Of a stretch of 64,000 nucleotides of DNA, positions 17,599 through 26,586 are shown piece by piece. The notes under the pieces were generated by a model. It saw only the letters and a list, made by a program, of their open reading frames with translations. It ran no database searches and was not told the DNA's origin. Each line of letters starts with the position of its first letter. Within the stretch, counting starts at the first letter, position 1. Where the stretch lies: contig NZ_CP022605.1 in the NCBI RefSeq assembly GCF_002278035.1, positions 434,001 to 498,000 on the forward strand, in the 5' to 3' direction. The stretch is from Ochrobactrum quorumnocens (lineage in GTDB: Bacteria > Pseudomonadota > Alphaproteobacteria > Rhizobiales > Rhizobiaceae). A program made the position numbers and the translations under genes.

Positions 17599-18612
17599 AT
17601 GAATAATCCTCGGAAAGTAACCATCTATGATATATCGGAGAGAGCTGGTGTATCAGCCTCGACCGTTGCTTCCGTTATGAATGGATCTTGGAAGAATCGA
17701 AGGATTACTAAGGCAACAGCCGATAAAGTCCAGGGTATAGCGGGTGAACTTGGATATACAATCAATCTTCAGGCACGCGGACTGCGCATATCAAATTCCG
17801 GCCTGATCGGCATGATCTTGCCGATGCTGGACAATCGCTATTTCAGTTCTATGGCAGCTTCGTTTGAAACGGTGGCGCGCTCACGCAATCTTGTCCCCGT
17901 CGTGGCCAGCACATTGCGCGACCCACAACAGGAACGCAGTACCGTGGAAACATTGATCGCCCATAATATCGACGCATTGTTGATCGCTGGCGCAACTGAC
18001 CCGGACAGTGTCGCCAAGCTTTGTGAAACGGCTCACCTGAAACACATCAATGTAGATCTCCCGGGCAAACACGGCGCATCCGTCATCAGCGACAATTATG
18101 ATGGCGCCCGTCAGCTCACGCAACAAATGGCCAGACGTAGGTCACGTGGGAAAGAAAACCGTTTCTACTTCATCGGCGGGGTGGACAGCGACCACAACAC
18201 ACGTGCGCGGGTACGGGGCTACCAAGATGAGCTGGCTGCACTGAACCTTCCGGTTCACGCTGACGCCATCATGACGAATGGGTACAGTCCCGATATCGCT
18301 GCAAGAACGATCCGTGATATTTACAACAAATTGAACGGACTACCTGAGGCACTATTCGTTAATTCGACAAGCCCTTTTGAGGGCGTCGTCAGCTTTCTCA
18401 AAACGCTTCCGGTTGATGAGGTTCGAGAGTGTTCCATCGGGTGTTTCGATTGGGATCCCTTCATTGAAGTTCTCCACTTCCCGGTTGTGATGATCCGTCA
18501 GAATGTCCAGACAATGATCGAGCGTGCATTTGAGCTTCTAGACGAACCCGTTCAAACAACCGACCTACCCGAAATGATTTCGACGGAGCTGATCGTTCCC
18601 CGCGATCTTTGA
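17599..18612 (+). CDS. LacI-family transcriptional regulator
   Basis: 337 residues: N-terminal LacI helix-turn-helix (KVTIYDISERAGVSASTVAS at about 6-25, hinge near 50-60) and a periplasmic-binding-protein-like sensor domain (GLIGMILPMLDNRYFSSMAA, YFIGGVDSDHNTRARVRGY). It is divergent from the sugar-alcohol operon and is the obvious local repressor, with the substrate or its phosphate as inducer (inference). The end at 18612 is followed within 80 bases by the end of an IS6 fragment. It appears intact. Confidence 0.92.
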   Translation: MNNPRKVTIYDISERAGVSASTVASVMNGSWKNRRITKATADKVQGIAGELGYTINLQARGLRISNSGLIGMILPMLDNRYFSSMAASFETVARSRNLVPVVASTLRDPQQERSTVETLIAHNIDALLIAGATDPDSVAKLCETAHLKHINVDLPGKHGASVISDNYDGARQLTQQMARRRSRGKENRFYFIGGVDSDHNTRARVRGYQDELAALNLPVHADAIMTNGYSPDIAARTIRDIYNKLNGLPEALFVNSTSPFEGVVSFLKTLPVDEVRECSIGCFDWDPFIEVLHFPVVMIRQNVQTMIERAFELLDEPVQTTDLPEMISTELIVPRDL

Positions 18613-18692
18613 ATTTCACACAGTGAACAAAATAAAATATTACTTCTATACATTCACCTTGTGTTCTGCTCCATCAGGCAGATGAGTTGAGG

Positions 18693-18973
18693 GGCACTGT
18701 TACTTTTACCTAAGCGTACGCATCAGTGGCGATAACTGGTGATGACCGAACCTCGTTCTTCGCTTTATCGTGGCCATCGTTATCCATCTGAGATTAATGC
18801 AGAGGCGGTGTGGTTATATTTCCGCTTTCCACTGAGCTTTCGCATGATCGAAGATATGTTAGCTTATCGCGGGATCTTCGTCACACATAAGACAGTTTAC
18901 GAATGGGCTGAGAAATTCGGACAGGCCTATGCCAGTAATATCCGTCGTCGCACGCCGCGCCATGGCGATAAAT
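18693..18973 (+). pseudogene. IS6-family transposase 5' fragment (lineage A relative)
   Basis: Left IS end GGCACTGTTACTTTTACC at 18693, then a transposase start MTEPRSSLYRGHRYPSEINA at 18742 (or one codon before). The protein follows lineage A (AVWLYFRFPLSFRMIEDMLA, RRRTPRHGDK) but with several substitutions, so it is a sister element. It stops at the first catalytic region, where an IS110-type sequence begins at about 18974. The C-terminal fragment at 20536-20772 may be the other end of the same element. Confidence 0.78.
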
Positions 18974-19051
18974 GTTGGGATGGACGGTCCTCGAACGGCA
19001 TTGAAATGTGCCAGAGTGAGTTGTTAACGATCTCAAGCGAAGGAGCCGTCC

Positions 19052-19309
19052 GTGGATCAGATTATCCGTATTGGCATGGATACGTCAAAGCATGTCTTTC
19101 AATTGCATGGTGTGAACGCCGCCGAGCAACCGATCCTGCGCAAGAAGATGCGCCGTAAGGAGATGGTGGATTTCTTCGCGAAATGCCCACCGACCGTGAT
19201 TGTGATCGAAGCCTGCGCCGCTTCGCATCACTGGGCGCGGGTGCTGACAGGGTTCGGACATGATGTAAAGTTGATCGCACCACAATTGATGAAGCCCTAC
19301 GTGAACTGA
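19052..19309 (+). pseudogene. IS110-family transposase 5' half
   Basis: MDQIIRIGMDTSKHVFQLHG begins at 19052; the element's upstream part starts near 18974. First catalytic Asp in RIGMDTSK and Glu in VIEACAASHHW. The reading stops after LMKPYVN at 19309 exactly where the IS110 copy at 9311 is broken, and runs into a 20-bp palindrome. Everything downstream of this codon is absent. Confidence 0.82.
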
Positions 19310-19328
19310 TGGTCAGGTGACCATTACT
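19309..19328. repeat. 20-bp palindromic linker joining two IS110 halves
   Basis: On the minus strand the linker reads TAATGGTCACCTGACCATCA; its two halves are nearly complementary. It connects the 3' broken ends of two IS110 genes arranged head to head. It differs at only two positions from the core of the palindrome at 9557-9588. Confidence 0.7.
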
Positions 19329-19549
19329 TGAAGAACGGCTTCACATAGACAGGTGGGATCAGCCGCACTTCATGCCCCAGCTTCTCAAACTCGCGACCTC
19401 AGCCATGGGCGGTCGCACAGGCTTCCATCGCAACAATGCACTTTGGCTGCCCGGCAACAAAAGGCAAAATCTGACCCATTTGAGCCTGCGCCGTGGCATT
19501 GGAAGACGCGCTTTGCCAAGTCAATTCCAATGATGGTAACTTCTGACAT
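19329..19549 (-). pseudogene. second IS110-family transposase 5' half, opposite orientation
   Basis: Starts MSEVTIIGIDLAKRVFQCHG at 19549 on the minus strand. After GAGSN the frame shifts with an internal deletion. The other frame continues QILPFVAGQPKCIVAMEACA, hits a TGA in place of an expected Trp codon, and then reads REFEKLGHEVRLIPPVYVKP to FFK at 19329-19331. The break follows the same aligned codon as in the other two IS110 copies. Clearly inactive. Confidence 0.78.
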
Positions 19550-19625
19550 GGATGCTCTCTCTTTTTGTGATGTCTTCAACGCCCATCACATTGGCACATT
19601 ACGATGCCGAAGGGGGGAGGCATCC

Positions 19626-19976
19626 ATGCCATCAACAGAGCCATTTGAAGATGCCATCACCGATATTCCCGAAGTCCGTGATACATTGAATGAGCTGACC
19701 TCGGACGGCCAACGACAGCGCCAAATTCTACAGCTTTTTTATACCGACCTGCCCAAGTGGGTAAAATGCAGGGAAACATTGGAAGCCAAATTTAGGGTCA
19801 AGATCGTCGAACTCGAGTTGATGGTCTCGAAGGGTTACACCGTGGAGACATGGAATTCGTCTCACGGCAAATTTAACGATCTTCACTCAACGGATTCCGA
19901 CAAACCACATCCAGCGGGAGAAAATGCTTCAAGTTCACCGTCAACAGCTTCAGATCGTGAGCTTTCGCCGTGGTAG
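19626..19976 (+). CDS. hypothetical protein, 117 residues
   Basis: Open frame MPSTEPFEDAITDIPEVRDT ... LTSDGQRQRQILQLFYTDLP with a charged, mostly helical character. The last third overlaps the PIN-toxin gene on the other strand by about 100 bases, which argues that the 3' part is random or that the gene was truncated. I do not recognise it. It may be the remains of a gene broken by the IS110 insertion to its left. Confidence 0.3.
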   Translation: MPSTEPFEDAITDIPEVRDTLNELTSDGQRQRQILQLFYTDLPKWVKCRETLEAKFRVKIVELELMVSKGYTVETWNSSHGKFNDLHSTDSDKPHPAGENASSSPSTASDRELSPW

Positions 19977-20334
19977 CAATAAGGACCTCAGCAAGTCCAG
20001 AATTGCGCCCAATGGAAGTCGCCTCGGCTTCCATGACACCTGCAACGTGAGCAACATGAGGATCTATAGGAAGCACTTTATCGCCGAAATCGGTAAGCAG
20101 CTTTTCCAGCCACTCAAGCAGATCCGACGCCCGCCTGGACTCACCCCGGCTCACAAGTACTAGCTTGGACGCTCCCTTTTGGATTTCCTGCACCGTCATC
20201 GAAGACAGATAAAGGTCATCTGCGTTGTCTTTGAACCACGAAGCCAGTTCCAGTGACAACGACGGCCGACCAGGCGCAAATGCTGATATTACTGACGTAT
20301 CCAGCAGATACCCATTCAACTTGATTTCTGGCAT
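19873..20334 (-). CDS. PIN-domain toxin (VapC-like)
   Basis: 153-residue PIN protein: MPEIKLNGYLLDTSVISAFA carries the first Asp, TVQEIQKGASKL the central Glu, and NSGLAEVLIATTAKAHDLKL the late region. One aspartate usual in the last motif is not obvious here. The start at 20334 lies just after the antitoxin stop (tttTGAgcATG). The partner antitoxin gene upstream has lost its 5' end, so the operon promoter is probably gone and expression is doubtful. Confidence 0.8.
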   Translation of the reverse strand: MPEIKLNGYLLDTSVISAFAPGRPSLSLELASWFKDNADDLYLSSMTVQEIQKGASKLVLVSRGESRRASDLLEWLEKLLTDFGDKVLPIDPHVAHVAGVMEAEATSIGRNSGLAEVLIATTAKAHDLKLLTVNLKHFLPLDVVCRNPLSEDR

Positions 20335-20336
20335 GC

Positions 20337-20532
20337 TCAAAACTTGAAGTCTCTACCTGCTGACGTATTCCTCTCGAATTCAACGCCTTCGCCTGGGAAA
20401 GACATCAGGAAATCGGCAAAATTTTGCTTCTTCGACATCCATTTTTCGGCCAAAGCAAGCGGCACGATGACGGCTGCAGGCTTCCCATGTTTAGTGATAG
20501 TCACACTTTCACCGTGCTGAGCAGCATCAACC
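20337..20532 (-). pseudogene. Phd/YefM-type antitoxin, 5'-truncated
   Basis: Reads QVDAAQHGESVTITKHGKPA, then AVIVPLALAEKWMSKKQNFA and a tail to the stop at 20337-20339. The core (ESVTITKHGKPAAVIVP) is the Phd/YefM fold, and the C-terminal tail would neutralise the PIN toxin. The first residues and the promoter have been replaced by an IS6-family fragment that ends at 20533. A truncated protein might still be made from a fortuitous start, but I see none. Confidence 0.75.
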
Positions 20533-20834
20533 TGTGATCATCGCCTGCATAAAGGCTTGAACAATCGGGCCGAGAATTCACATCAACCGATAAGACGGCG
20601 AGAGCGCGGCATGAAGCGCTTCAAGTCAGCACAACACTTGCAGCGTTTCGCATCCATTCACGACCCGATCTACAACCTTCACCATTTTCCCCGCGACCGC
20701 TTCACCTCTGCCATTCACCGAGAATTACGCCAAACCGCCAATACTATCTGGCGCGATATCGCTGGCCTGTAATCTGCGCAATCACTACGTCATACTTCAG
20801 CACGCATCTGCGCACAGGTTAAGGTTACGGTGCC
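20533..20834 (+). pseudogene. IS6-family transposase 3' fragment (lineage A relative)
   Basis: Carries CDHRLHKGLNNRAENSHQPI, the catalytic Glu and the C-terminus to the stop at 20770-20772, then the IS end (complement of GGCACCGTAACCTTAAC) to about 20834. It has a few substitutions relative to the intact lineage A copies. Likely the other end of the element whose 5' part is at 18693, with the middle replaced by IS110 and other DNA. Confidence 0.75.
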
Positions 20835-20837
20835 TGT

Positions 20838-21128
20838 CTATGCAGCCGGTTGCAATCTCTGCACTACTGGCCGGTCGCGCTCCTGAGCCTTCGACAACTC
20901 GTAATTGGCCTGCAAGTTCATCCAAAAGCGAGCAGTGCTTACACCTGCCTGCTCTAGCCTGATCGCCAGATCAGGGCTAATCCCGGCATGGCCATTGATA
21001 ATTCGCGACAGCGTAGTTCGTGCTATTCCGAGCCGATGAGCGGCTTCAGTGACTTCTAGACCCAACGGCATCAACACGTCTTCGCGCAGTAGTTCACCGG
21101 GATGGGGATGGTTTTTCATCATGTTCAT
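20838..21128 (-). CDS. higA: HigA antitoxin
   Basis: 96-residue Xre-type antitoxin of the HigA/VapA family. [20 protein letters not shown] is the hallmark N-terminus, followed by the helix-turn-helix ([20 protein letters not shown]) and [20 protein letters not shown]. The toxin gene lies 6 bases upstream on the same strand. Starts at 21128, with an in-frame ATG six bases further in also possible. Autoregulation through this helix-turn-helix is expected. Confidence 0.93.
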   Translation of the reverse strand: MNMMKNHPHPGELLREDVLMPLGLEVTEAAHRLGIARTTLSRIINGHAGISPDLAIRLEQAGVSTARFWMNLQANYELSKAQERDRPVVQRLQPAA

Positions 21129-21134
21129 TATCCT

Positions 21135-21413
21135 TCAATGATAGTCTTTGTAATCGACTAGTTCCGCGTCGGCCCCAATGAAACGAAACGTGACCCGCCA
21201 GTTACCGTTGACCCACACTGACCAATGTCCTTCTAGATCGCCATGAAGTGGATGAAGCCGGTAGCCCGGATGGTCTAGCTCTCCCGGCTTGATCGCGGCA
21301 TCCAGCACCGCCAAAATGCGCTTCAGTTTCGGCGCGTGTGCCGCCTGCACGCCACGGGTCGAACCTGTTTCATATAGGCGCTTAAGGCCTTTGTGACGGA
21401 AGCTGATTATCAT
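21135..21413 (-). CDS. higB: HigB toxin (RelE family)
   Basis: 92-residue plasmid-maintenance killer of the HigB/RelE family, a ribosome-dependent mRNA interferase. Core motifs IISFRHKGLKRLYETGSTRG, LHPLHGDLEGHWSVWVNGNW and RVTFRF are present, with the basic and aromatic residues of the active cleft. Forms an operon with higA. Intact. Confidence 0.93.
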   Translation of the reverse strand: MIISFRHKGLKRLYETGSTRGVQAAHAPKLKRILAVLDAAIKPGELDHPGYRLHPLHGDLEGHWSVWVNGNWRVTFRFIGADAELVDYKDYH

Positions 21414-21728
21414 TACTTATATGTAGCGCGTATCGCATCACGAAACAAGCCTCTTGTCTTCCGTGTTAGATTGGTGCCACCCGGCGGCAGTTGCCGTTTT
21501 ACCTCCTTTCGGGCGGTGTGGCTGATCTCCTGTCCGACAGCAATCCTGCCGTCTGTCGTCTCAGGACCTCGATTTCGCGCCTTAGTTGGAACTCTGTCGG
21601 AGTAATACATGCCCCGCCTCAGACGGCTAGAACTTCTGGTGAATACGTAAGGTCATGTTCGCTCCTTATATGCCTAGCGCTGTTGATTGACGCTGAGAAC
21701 TGATGGAGTGGGGGTGCGGATAAAAACT
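21414..21728. other. gene-free interval
   Basis: About 315 bases between higB and the IS3 element. The higBA promoter should lie at the left end. Short open frames exist on both strands, but none shows recognisable protein character. Confidence 0.5.
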
Positions 21729-21738
21729 TGGACTGGTT

Positions 21739-22624
21739 TTACGTCACAATGCCAAGACTGTTTCGATATTCGATTGGGCTTCGAGCGCCAAGTGATATCT
21801 TGATCCGCTTCTCATTGTACCACCGAATGTAGCCATCAACTTCTTTGATAAACTGCTCGAGCGTGGTGTTCTTCCAATCGCTGGGATAAAAGAGCTCTGT
21901 TTTCAATCTTCCAAAAAAAACCTTCGCATGCTGCGTTATCTGGGGAGCACGCCTTGCGGGACATTGAGCACACCAGCTTCGCATCACTGATCCTCAATAG
22001 CCAACCCGGCCAGCGATAGTGTGCACCCCGATCAGAATGCACTATTGACCGCTCATTTTTACCTGTGACAGTTTCTATTGCGGCATCGAGCATCGTGTTA
22101 ACCAATTCCGCATCTGGTTTCGTTCCGATAGACCAGCTGACAGCCCAACCCACAACGCGCCGTGAATGAAGATCGATTATGGCAGCCAGATATAGCCATC
22201 CTTCGCGTATCCATAAGTAACTGATATCACCCGCCCATTTCTGATTAGGTTTGTCAGCTGAGAAATCCTGATCCAGCAAGTTCGGTGCTATATTAAAAGT
22301 ATGGTTGCTGTCAGTTGTCACCTTATGCTTGCGGGTTCTAACCGCATAAATGTTGTTTTGGCGCATCAAACGCCCAACGCGGCGGTGCCCGACAGATAAT
22401 CCAATATCCTGTAGTTCTTGCGTCATGCGGGGACGACCATAAGATTTAAGGCTAAGATGATATTGCTCTCGAATATGCGCGAGAAGCACCATATCCTGTC
22501 TTTGCCGCTTGCTTAATGGCCGTCTGCGCCAGGCACGATAACCGCGTGATGTAACGTCCATAATTTGGCACAGCCGGTGGACTGAAAACTGAGTATGGTG
22601 TTCTTCCACGAAAGCAAACCTCAC
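21739..22624 (-). pseudogene. IS3-family orfB transposase with a frameshift in a T8 run
   Basis: Integrase-type DDE transposase. HLSLKSYGRPRMTQELQDIG, then GDISYLWIREGWLYLAAIID (first D), IVHSDRGAHY (second D), and DNAACEGFF just before the break. On the coding strand a run of eight T at 21913-21920 shifts the frame. With seven T the protein would continue FFGRLKTELFYPSDWKNTTL to the stop at 21739. As written the Glu-containing end is out of frame, so orfB is inactive unless ribosomes slip on the T run or the extra base is a sequencing artefact. Confidence 0.82.
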
Positions 22625-22896
22625 TTGCTTTGGTTCGCAAAGAACACGGTTGCCTTTTTTAATACCTCCCTCTCCTCCAAAAGTAGGCGGTTCTCTTTAC
22701 GCAAGCGTTCATTTTCTTTCGCCAAATCGATATCGTTAGCTGGAGGCATATCCGCGGGGCGAGAGCGCTGTATCCATTTGGATAGAGTAGAAAGACCAAC
22801 GCCTAAATCGGTTGCTACCTGGCGGCGAGTAAGCCCGCTTGTGAGGGCAATGCGAACTGCTTCACGTCTGAAATCGTCAGTATGTAAGGCTGCCAT
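22621..22896 (-). CDS. IS3-family orfA (helix-turn-helix protein)
   Basis: 91 residues: MAALHTDDFRREAVRIALTS, helix-turn-helix TRRQVATDLGVGLSTLSKWI and a leucine-zipper-like end (ENERLRKENRLLLEEREVLK). It overlaps the start of orfB by four bases, the region where IS3 elements normally use -1 frameshifting to make OrfAB. Binds the IS ends. Confidence 0.9.
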   Translation of the reverse strand: MAALHTDDFRREAVRIALTSGLTRRQVATDLGVGLSTLSKWIQRSRPADMPPANDIDLAKENERLRKENRLLLEEREVLKKATVFFANQSK

Positions 22897-23039
22897 AAAT
22901 CTTCTCCTTAATGACCAATAGTCTATTTAAGGAGGCGGAATCAAACAGCGACAAGTCCAGTTCAGCCGGGAGTTGTCTTCATCTAGATTGATCTAATAAT
23001 GATACCGTACAGTAACATAGTGTAGCGGCATTTAAGTTT

Positions 23040-23097
23040 GATACGCAGTTGTATCATCTTGCCTCCTCAGGCAGAATATGATACAATACGGTATCAT
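23040..23097. promoter_or_regulatory. two inverted repeats before the second hipBA (candidate operators)
   Basis: GATAC-N6-GTATC at 23040-23055 and ATGATAC-N6-GTATCAT at 23078-23097, both perfect in their arms and with the same 6-base spacer. A further TGATAC half site lies near 23000. The second repeat ends 12 bases before the hipB start, so binding there would block expression. E. coli HipB also binds repeated TATCC-N8-GGATA palindromes; the analogy is inferred. Confidence 0.65.
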
Positions 23098-23109
23098 TTG
23101 GAGACAACT

Positions 23110-23385
23110 ATGAAGCTTTCCACCGCTGAAGAACGCTTGTCTAAAGAGTTCGGTGCTGCAATACGGAACCGTAGAAAAACCTTGGGTTACACTCAGGAAG
23201 AACTCGCAGACATGATAGGAAGCAATCGGCGTTTTATCAGTGAGCTTGAGCGAGGAAAGGGGACAAGTTATCTTGGGCCTGCTCTAGCCGCCGCAGAGAC
23301 ACTTGGTTTGCAGATTAGCAGGATGTTGTCCGAGAAGAAAATAGGGTCTGGGTTAAATCTCCCTCCATTCAATGGGGTAAGATGA
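23110..23385 (+). CDS. hipB: HipB antitoxin (XRE family)
   Basis: 91 residues from the ATG at 23110. Helix-turn-helix region: IRNRRKTLGYTQEELADMIG and SNRRFISELERGKGTSYLGP, close to the classic HipB pattern, then a short C-terminal tail (SEKKIGSGLNLPPFNGVR) that would seat on HipA. Its stop overlaps the HipA start (ATGATG/TGA). Operators directly upstream suggest autoregulation. Confidence 0.92.
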   Translation: MKLSTAEERLSKEFGAAIRNRRKTLGYTQEELADMIGSNRRFISELERGKGTSYLGPALAAAETLGLQISRMLSEKKIGSGLNLPPFNGVR

Positions 23386-24629
23386 TGCAACTATACTACG
23401 AGAATTACTTAGTAGGCGAAATCATAGAGCAGAATGATATCCCGCCCCGATTTTTATATCAGGATAGTTGGTTGAATCTTGAAGGTGCATTTCCACTCTC
23501 AACAACTATGCCCCTTAGAGCGGAGCCATGGGATTGGTCTCATCTCGCGCCATGGTTAATCAACCTGTTGCCCGAAGATCATGAAGCAATCCGTATGATT
23601 GCACGAATATTGGATGTACCACATACCGATATACTGGCGCTGTTAGGACGATTAGGAAGAGACACCTCGGGAGCAATATCGTTTGCAGAACGGGGATCAA
23701 CAGAACTTGAAGCAAGGGAAATAGAATCCGAAGAGGCTTTGGAGCGGATTATCAATGAACTGCCTCGCAAGCCATTTCTGGCGGGTGAGGATGGTGTTTC
23801 CATGTCTCTAGCTGGCGTGCAAACAAAACTTGCTGTTCGCATTACGGATGCAGGAAGTATAGCTGTTCCCCTAAACGGAACAGCTTCAAGCCATATTTTA
23901 AAGCCCGACAGTGAACGGTTATGGGGCGGCGTACATAATGAAGCTCTGTGTTTAACGTTGGCTGGTTTGGTCGGTTTGAACGCGCCCGCCGTGACTACAG
24001 GTAAGGCGGGTAAGCGGCATTATCTATTGGTAGAACGCTACGACCGTTTGGCAACTAGTGGTCACCTGCGGAGATTGCACCAGGAGGATTTTTGTCAGGC
24101 CCTTGGCCTCCCCCCTTCCGCAAAGTACCAACATAATCAATCGAACGGTCCAAAAGGTAGTTTTGCAAAGATAGTTGATAGACTGAGAGCAGTTGGCGGC
24201 GGAGCCGATGTATATCAGCTTTGGGATGCCATGGTATTTAACGTGCTATGTTGTAACACGGACGCCCATTTAAAAAACTATTCACTTTTGATTGAAGGCG
24301 ATCGTGTCAAACTTGCACCCATCTACGATGTTATGTGTGCAAAAGTTTGGGATGGCATCACCGAGAATCTAGCGCTTGATGTGGCAGATAAACGACGTGG
24401 CGATGATCTTGCAGGGCGACACTGGAAGCGAGAAGCGGAAAAATGTGGGTTATCACAACGTTCAGCGTTACAACGTGTGGTACGGCTAGCATCAACGGTG
24501 GTTGATCAGCTTAAGACCGCAGTTGAACGTGTTGAAGCAATGCCAGCAGGAGGTCACGTAATGCTCGCCGAAATTCGGAACGAAGTAACTGCGCGGTGTA
24601 GTCGTATTCTCAATAATATTGGCAATTGA
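23382..24629 (+). CDS. hipA: HipA-family kinase toxin
   Basis: 415 residues. N-terminal domain YYENYLVGEIIEQNDIPPRF, ending LAPWLINLLPEDHEA. The ATP-binding loop is SLAGVQTKLAVR, preceded by FLAGEDGVSM. The catalytic segment is FNVLCCNTDAHLKNYSLLIE (Asp in NTDAHLKN) and the metal site is LAPIYDVM. This is the canonical HipA family and only distantly related to the HipA at 6985. Intact, translationally coupled to hipB. Confidence 0.93.
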   Translation: MMQLYYENYLVGEIIEQNDIPPRFLYQDSWLNLEGAFPLSTTMPLRAEPWDWSHLAPWLINLLPEDHEAIRMIARILDVPHTDILALLGRLGRDTSGAISFAERGSTELEAREIESEEALERIINELPRKPFLAGEDGVSMSLAGVQTKLAVRITDAGSIAVPLNGTASSHILKPDSERLWGGVHNEALCLTLAGLVGLNAPAVTTGKAGKRHYLLVERYDRLATSGHLRRLHQEDFCQALGLPPSAKYQHNQSNGPKGSFAKIVDRLRAVGGGADVYQLWDAMVFNVLCCNTDAHLKNYSLLIEGDRVKLAPIYDVMCAKVWDGITENLALDVADKRRGDDLAGRHWKREAEKCGLSQRSALQRVVRLASTVVDQLKTAVERVEAMPAGGHVMLAEIRNEVTARCSRILNNIGN

Positions 24630-24888
24630 TCAAGCCTATCGGCCTCCCAAGTGCCATTGTTTCAACCTACCTGAAGAAAAGCAAAAATTGCCCTGCGAAC
24701 TGTTACGATAGGCCAGAGGCGGAGGACGACAGCAAACTTGCAACGTAGATACCATCCGCAGCCTTCGGTAACCGGGGCAGCTTTGTTGGTATGTCATTGA
24801 TTTTGAGTAAGAGTCAAGAACACGCCCACTACCTCACAAAAATCAGGTGGCGATGCCACTAATTAACAAAACCGGCAAATTGTTGGTG

Positions 24889-26100
24889 TCAGTCGGGCCA
24901 ATTGAGTACGCTAGTAGTCCGCTTAGACACCTGCATCATTGCGAAATCGGGGCGCGCTTTATTCTCCAGAAGACGACTGATTGATTCAGCAACAATCTCC
25001 GCCTCACCGGGGTGCAGATTGCAAGGATCAAGATAGAAATGCCCCCTTTCTACTTCATGTCCGCGAACGACAATTGGCGGGTCCAGCTCCGCTAGCGCCC
25101 TAGCCAATCCAGCGGCGGTGAAGCCAGACTCTGGTTTTATGGAGATTTCCAAACGATCCAGTGGGTTGTCGGTTGGGTCGGGCACAATAACTGAATTTAC
25201 GCCGTTGATGTGGTTGAGTTTAGAGCGCCACAATTCAAGCGCTTCACGTTCAGTGTTGCGAATAGTACGATGATCCCGCTGTTCCCAGGCCTCCAAAGCG
25301 GCCATCACTCCCGCTATGCTCTCCTTGCCCACTTTCATCAACCGACCGATACCCCGATTTTGAAGATAAGCGCTGCGCACGAGGTCTTTACGGCCGGTCA
25401 CAATTCCAGAGGTCGGTCCACCGAGGAATTTGTGACCACTATAAATGACGATGTCGGCACCCTGCTCAAGGAAAGTTTTGAAGTCATACTCGGAGGCTGC
25501 ATCGACAATAACTGGGATGCCTCGTTGACGGCAAATTTCAGCGAACTGCGGCAGCGGGATCATCCCGTACTGAACCGTGTGATGAGAAATTACATATAGC
25601 GCCGCTGCTGTATGTTCATTTATCGCGTTGGCTATATGATAATCATGCGTACTGCTGACGGTACCAGCTTGGATGACTTTTCCCCCGCTCATCCGTATCA
25701 ATTGTTCGACGTTTCCGCCAAAACTGACTAGATGACCTTGTTGAACGATGACTTCGGTCTTTTTCAAACGGCCATTATCCGGTAATGCCTCAACAGCGAG
25801 CAGGTCATCACCAGTTATCGCACCAGCTATTGCCAATGCCATCCCACTCGCGCAGCACGCAGTGATGAAACCAGCCTCTCCCCCGGTCGATCTGGCTATG
25901 ATGGCACTCGCTTTTCGTTGAAGATCATCCATCTCCACAAATTCTGGCGCAATCTCCTGCATTGCCCGGATTGCCTCTGGAACAACGATCGAAGCGCCGA
26001 GAGCTGTCATGGTACCGGATACGTTGATGATTGGACGAAGGCCCAGTCTTTCCCTGATTGGCAAATTGGAGCGCATATTTCTCAGATCCAGTTCAGTCAT
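24889..26100 (-). CDS. SelA-like PLP-dependent enzyme (aminotransferase-fold lyase)
   Basis: 403 residues of the SelA/DgaE-like fold-type I PLP family. [20 protein letters not shown] is the typical N-terminus, VIVDAASE (Asp about 200) contacts the pyridine ring, and [12 protein letters not shown] carries the PLP lysine (about Lys224). Members include D-glucosaminate-6-phosphate ammonia-lyase and uncharacterised enzymes found beside EF0837-type deacetylases. The neighbours here are RidA, which clears reactive enamines, and an amino-acid importer. An ammonia-eliminating reaction on an imported amino compound is therefore likely (inference). ATG at 26100 lies just inside the 3' end of ridA; a GTG at 26112 is also possible. 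Confidence 0.8.
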   Translation of the reverse strand: MTELDLRNMRSNLPIRERLGLRPIINVSGTMTALGASIVVPEAIRAMQEIAPEFVEMDDLQRKASAIIARSTGGEAGFITACCASGMALAIAGAITGDDLLAVEALPDNGRLKKTEVIVQQGHLVSFGGNVEQLIRMSGGKVIQAGTVSSTHDYHIANAINEHTAAALYVISHHTVQYGMIPLPQFAEICRQRGIPVIVDAASEYDFKTFLEQGADIVIYSGHKFLGGPTSGIVTGRKDLVRSAYLQNRGIGRLMKVGKESIAGVMAALEAWEQRDHRTIRNTEREALELWRSKLNHINGVNSVIVPDPTDNPLDRLEISIKPESGFTAAGLARALAELDPPIVVRGHEVERGHFYLDPCNLHPGEAEIVAESISRLLENKARPDFAMMQVSKRTTSVLNWPD

Positions 26101-26572
26101 GGACACCCTCACCCTCGTAAATTTCGATAATTGCTTCTATTTCCACGGTAATATTATTCGGAAGCGATCCAACCCCAATCGACGAGCGCGCATGGACACC
26201 ACGTTCTCCCAGAATTTCCACGAGCAGATCTGAACATCCGTTGATTACTTCCGGGTGCCTTTCGAAGTCAGAAACTGCGTTCACAAATCCAACGATTTTG
26301 ACCACTCTTTTCACACGATCGAGGCTTCCGATCGAAAACTGGAGTACCGAAAGAAGATTAATCGCGACTAACCGCGCATGCTCATAAGCCGTTTCAACAT
26401 CGACGTTAGACCCGACTTTCCCTTTTTGCAGTTGCCCATGAGCATCAACGGGCCCCTGTCCTGAGATAAAAATGAGATTTCCTGTTGTGCCGAAGTTAGA
26501 AAAATTGCCGATAGGGGTCTGAGGTGAAGAAAGCTCGATACCGAGATTCTTCAACCGAACTGCAGCCGTCAT
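26093..26572 (-). CDS. RidA/YjgF-family imine deaminase
   Basis: 159-residue member of the RidA/YER057c family ([20 protein letters not shown], a middle helix [20 protein letters not shown], and the C-terminal [20 protein letters not shown]). RidA proteins hydrolyse reactive 2-aminoacrylate-type intermediates released by PLP enzymes. The canonical active-site Arg (usually R-x-x-x-x-V near 105) is represented by [12 protein letters not shown]. Position between the ABC transporter and the SelA-like enzyme supports a role in the same catabolic route. Confidence 0.88.
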   Translation of the reverse strand: MTAAVRLKNLGIELSSPQTPIGNFSNFGTTGNLIFISGQGPVDAHGQLQKGKVGSNVDVETAYEHARLVAINLLSVLQFSIGSLDRVKRVVKIVGFVNAVSDFERHPEVINGCSDLLVEILGERGVHARSSIGVGSLPNNITVEIEAIIEIYEGEGVHD

Positions 26573-26586
26573 CGATTGTCTCCGCT

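Larger units (their letters stand above)
21729..22959 (-). mobile_element. IS3-family insertion sequence
   Basis: About 1231 bp. Ends resemble each other: TGGACTTGTC (complement, ending 22959) and TGGACTGGTT (from 21729). It contains the usual orfA and orfB pair on the minus strand, with orfB frameshifted. No target duplication was recognised. Confidence 0.8.
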
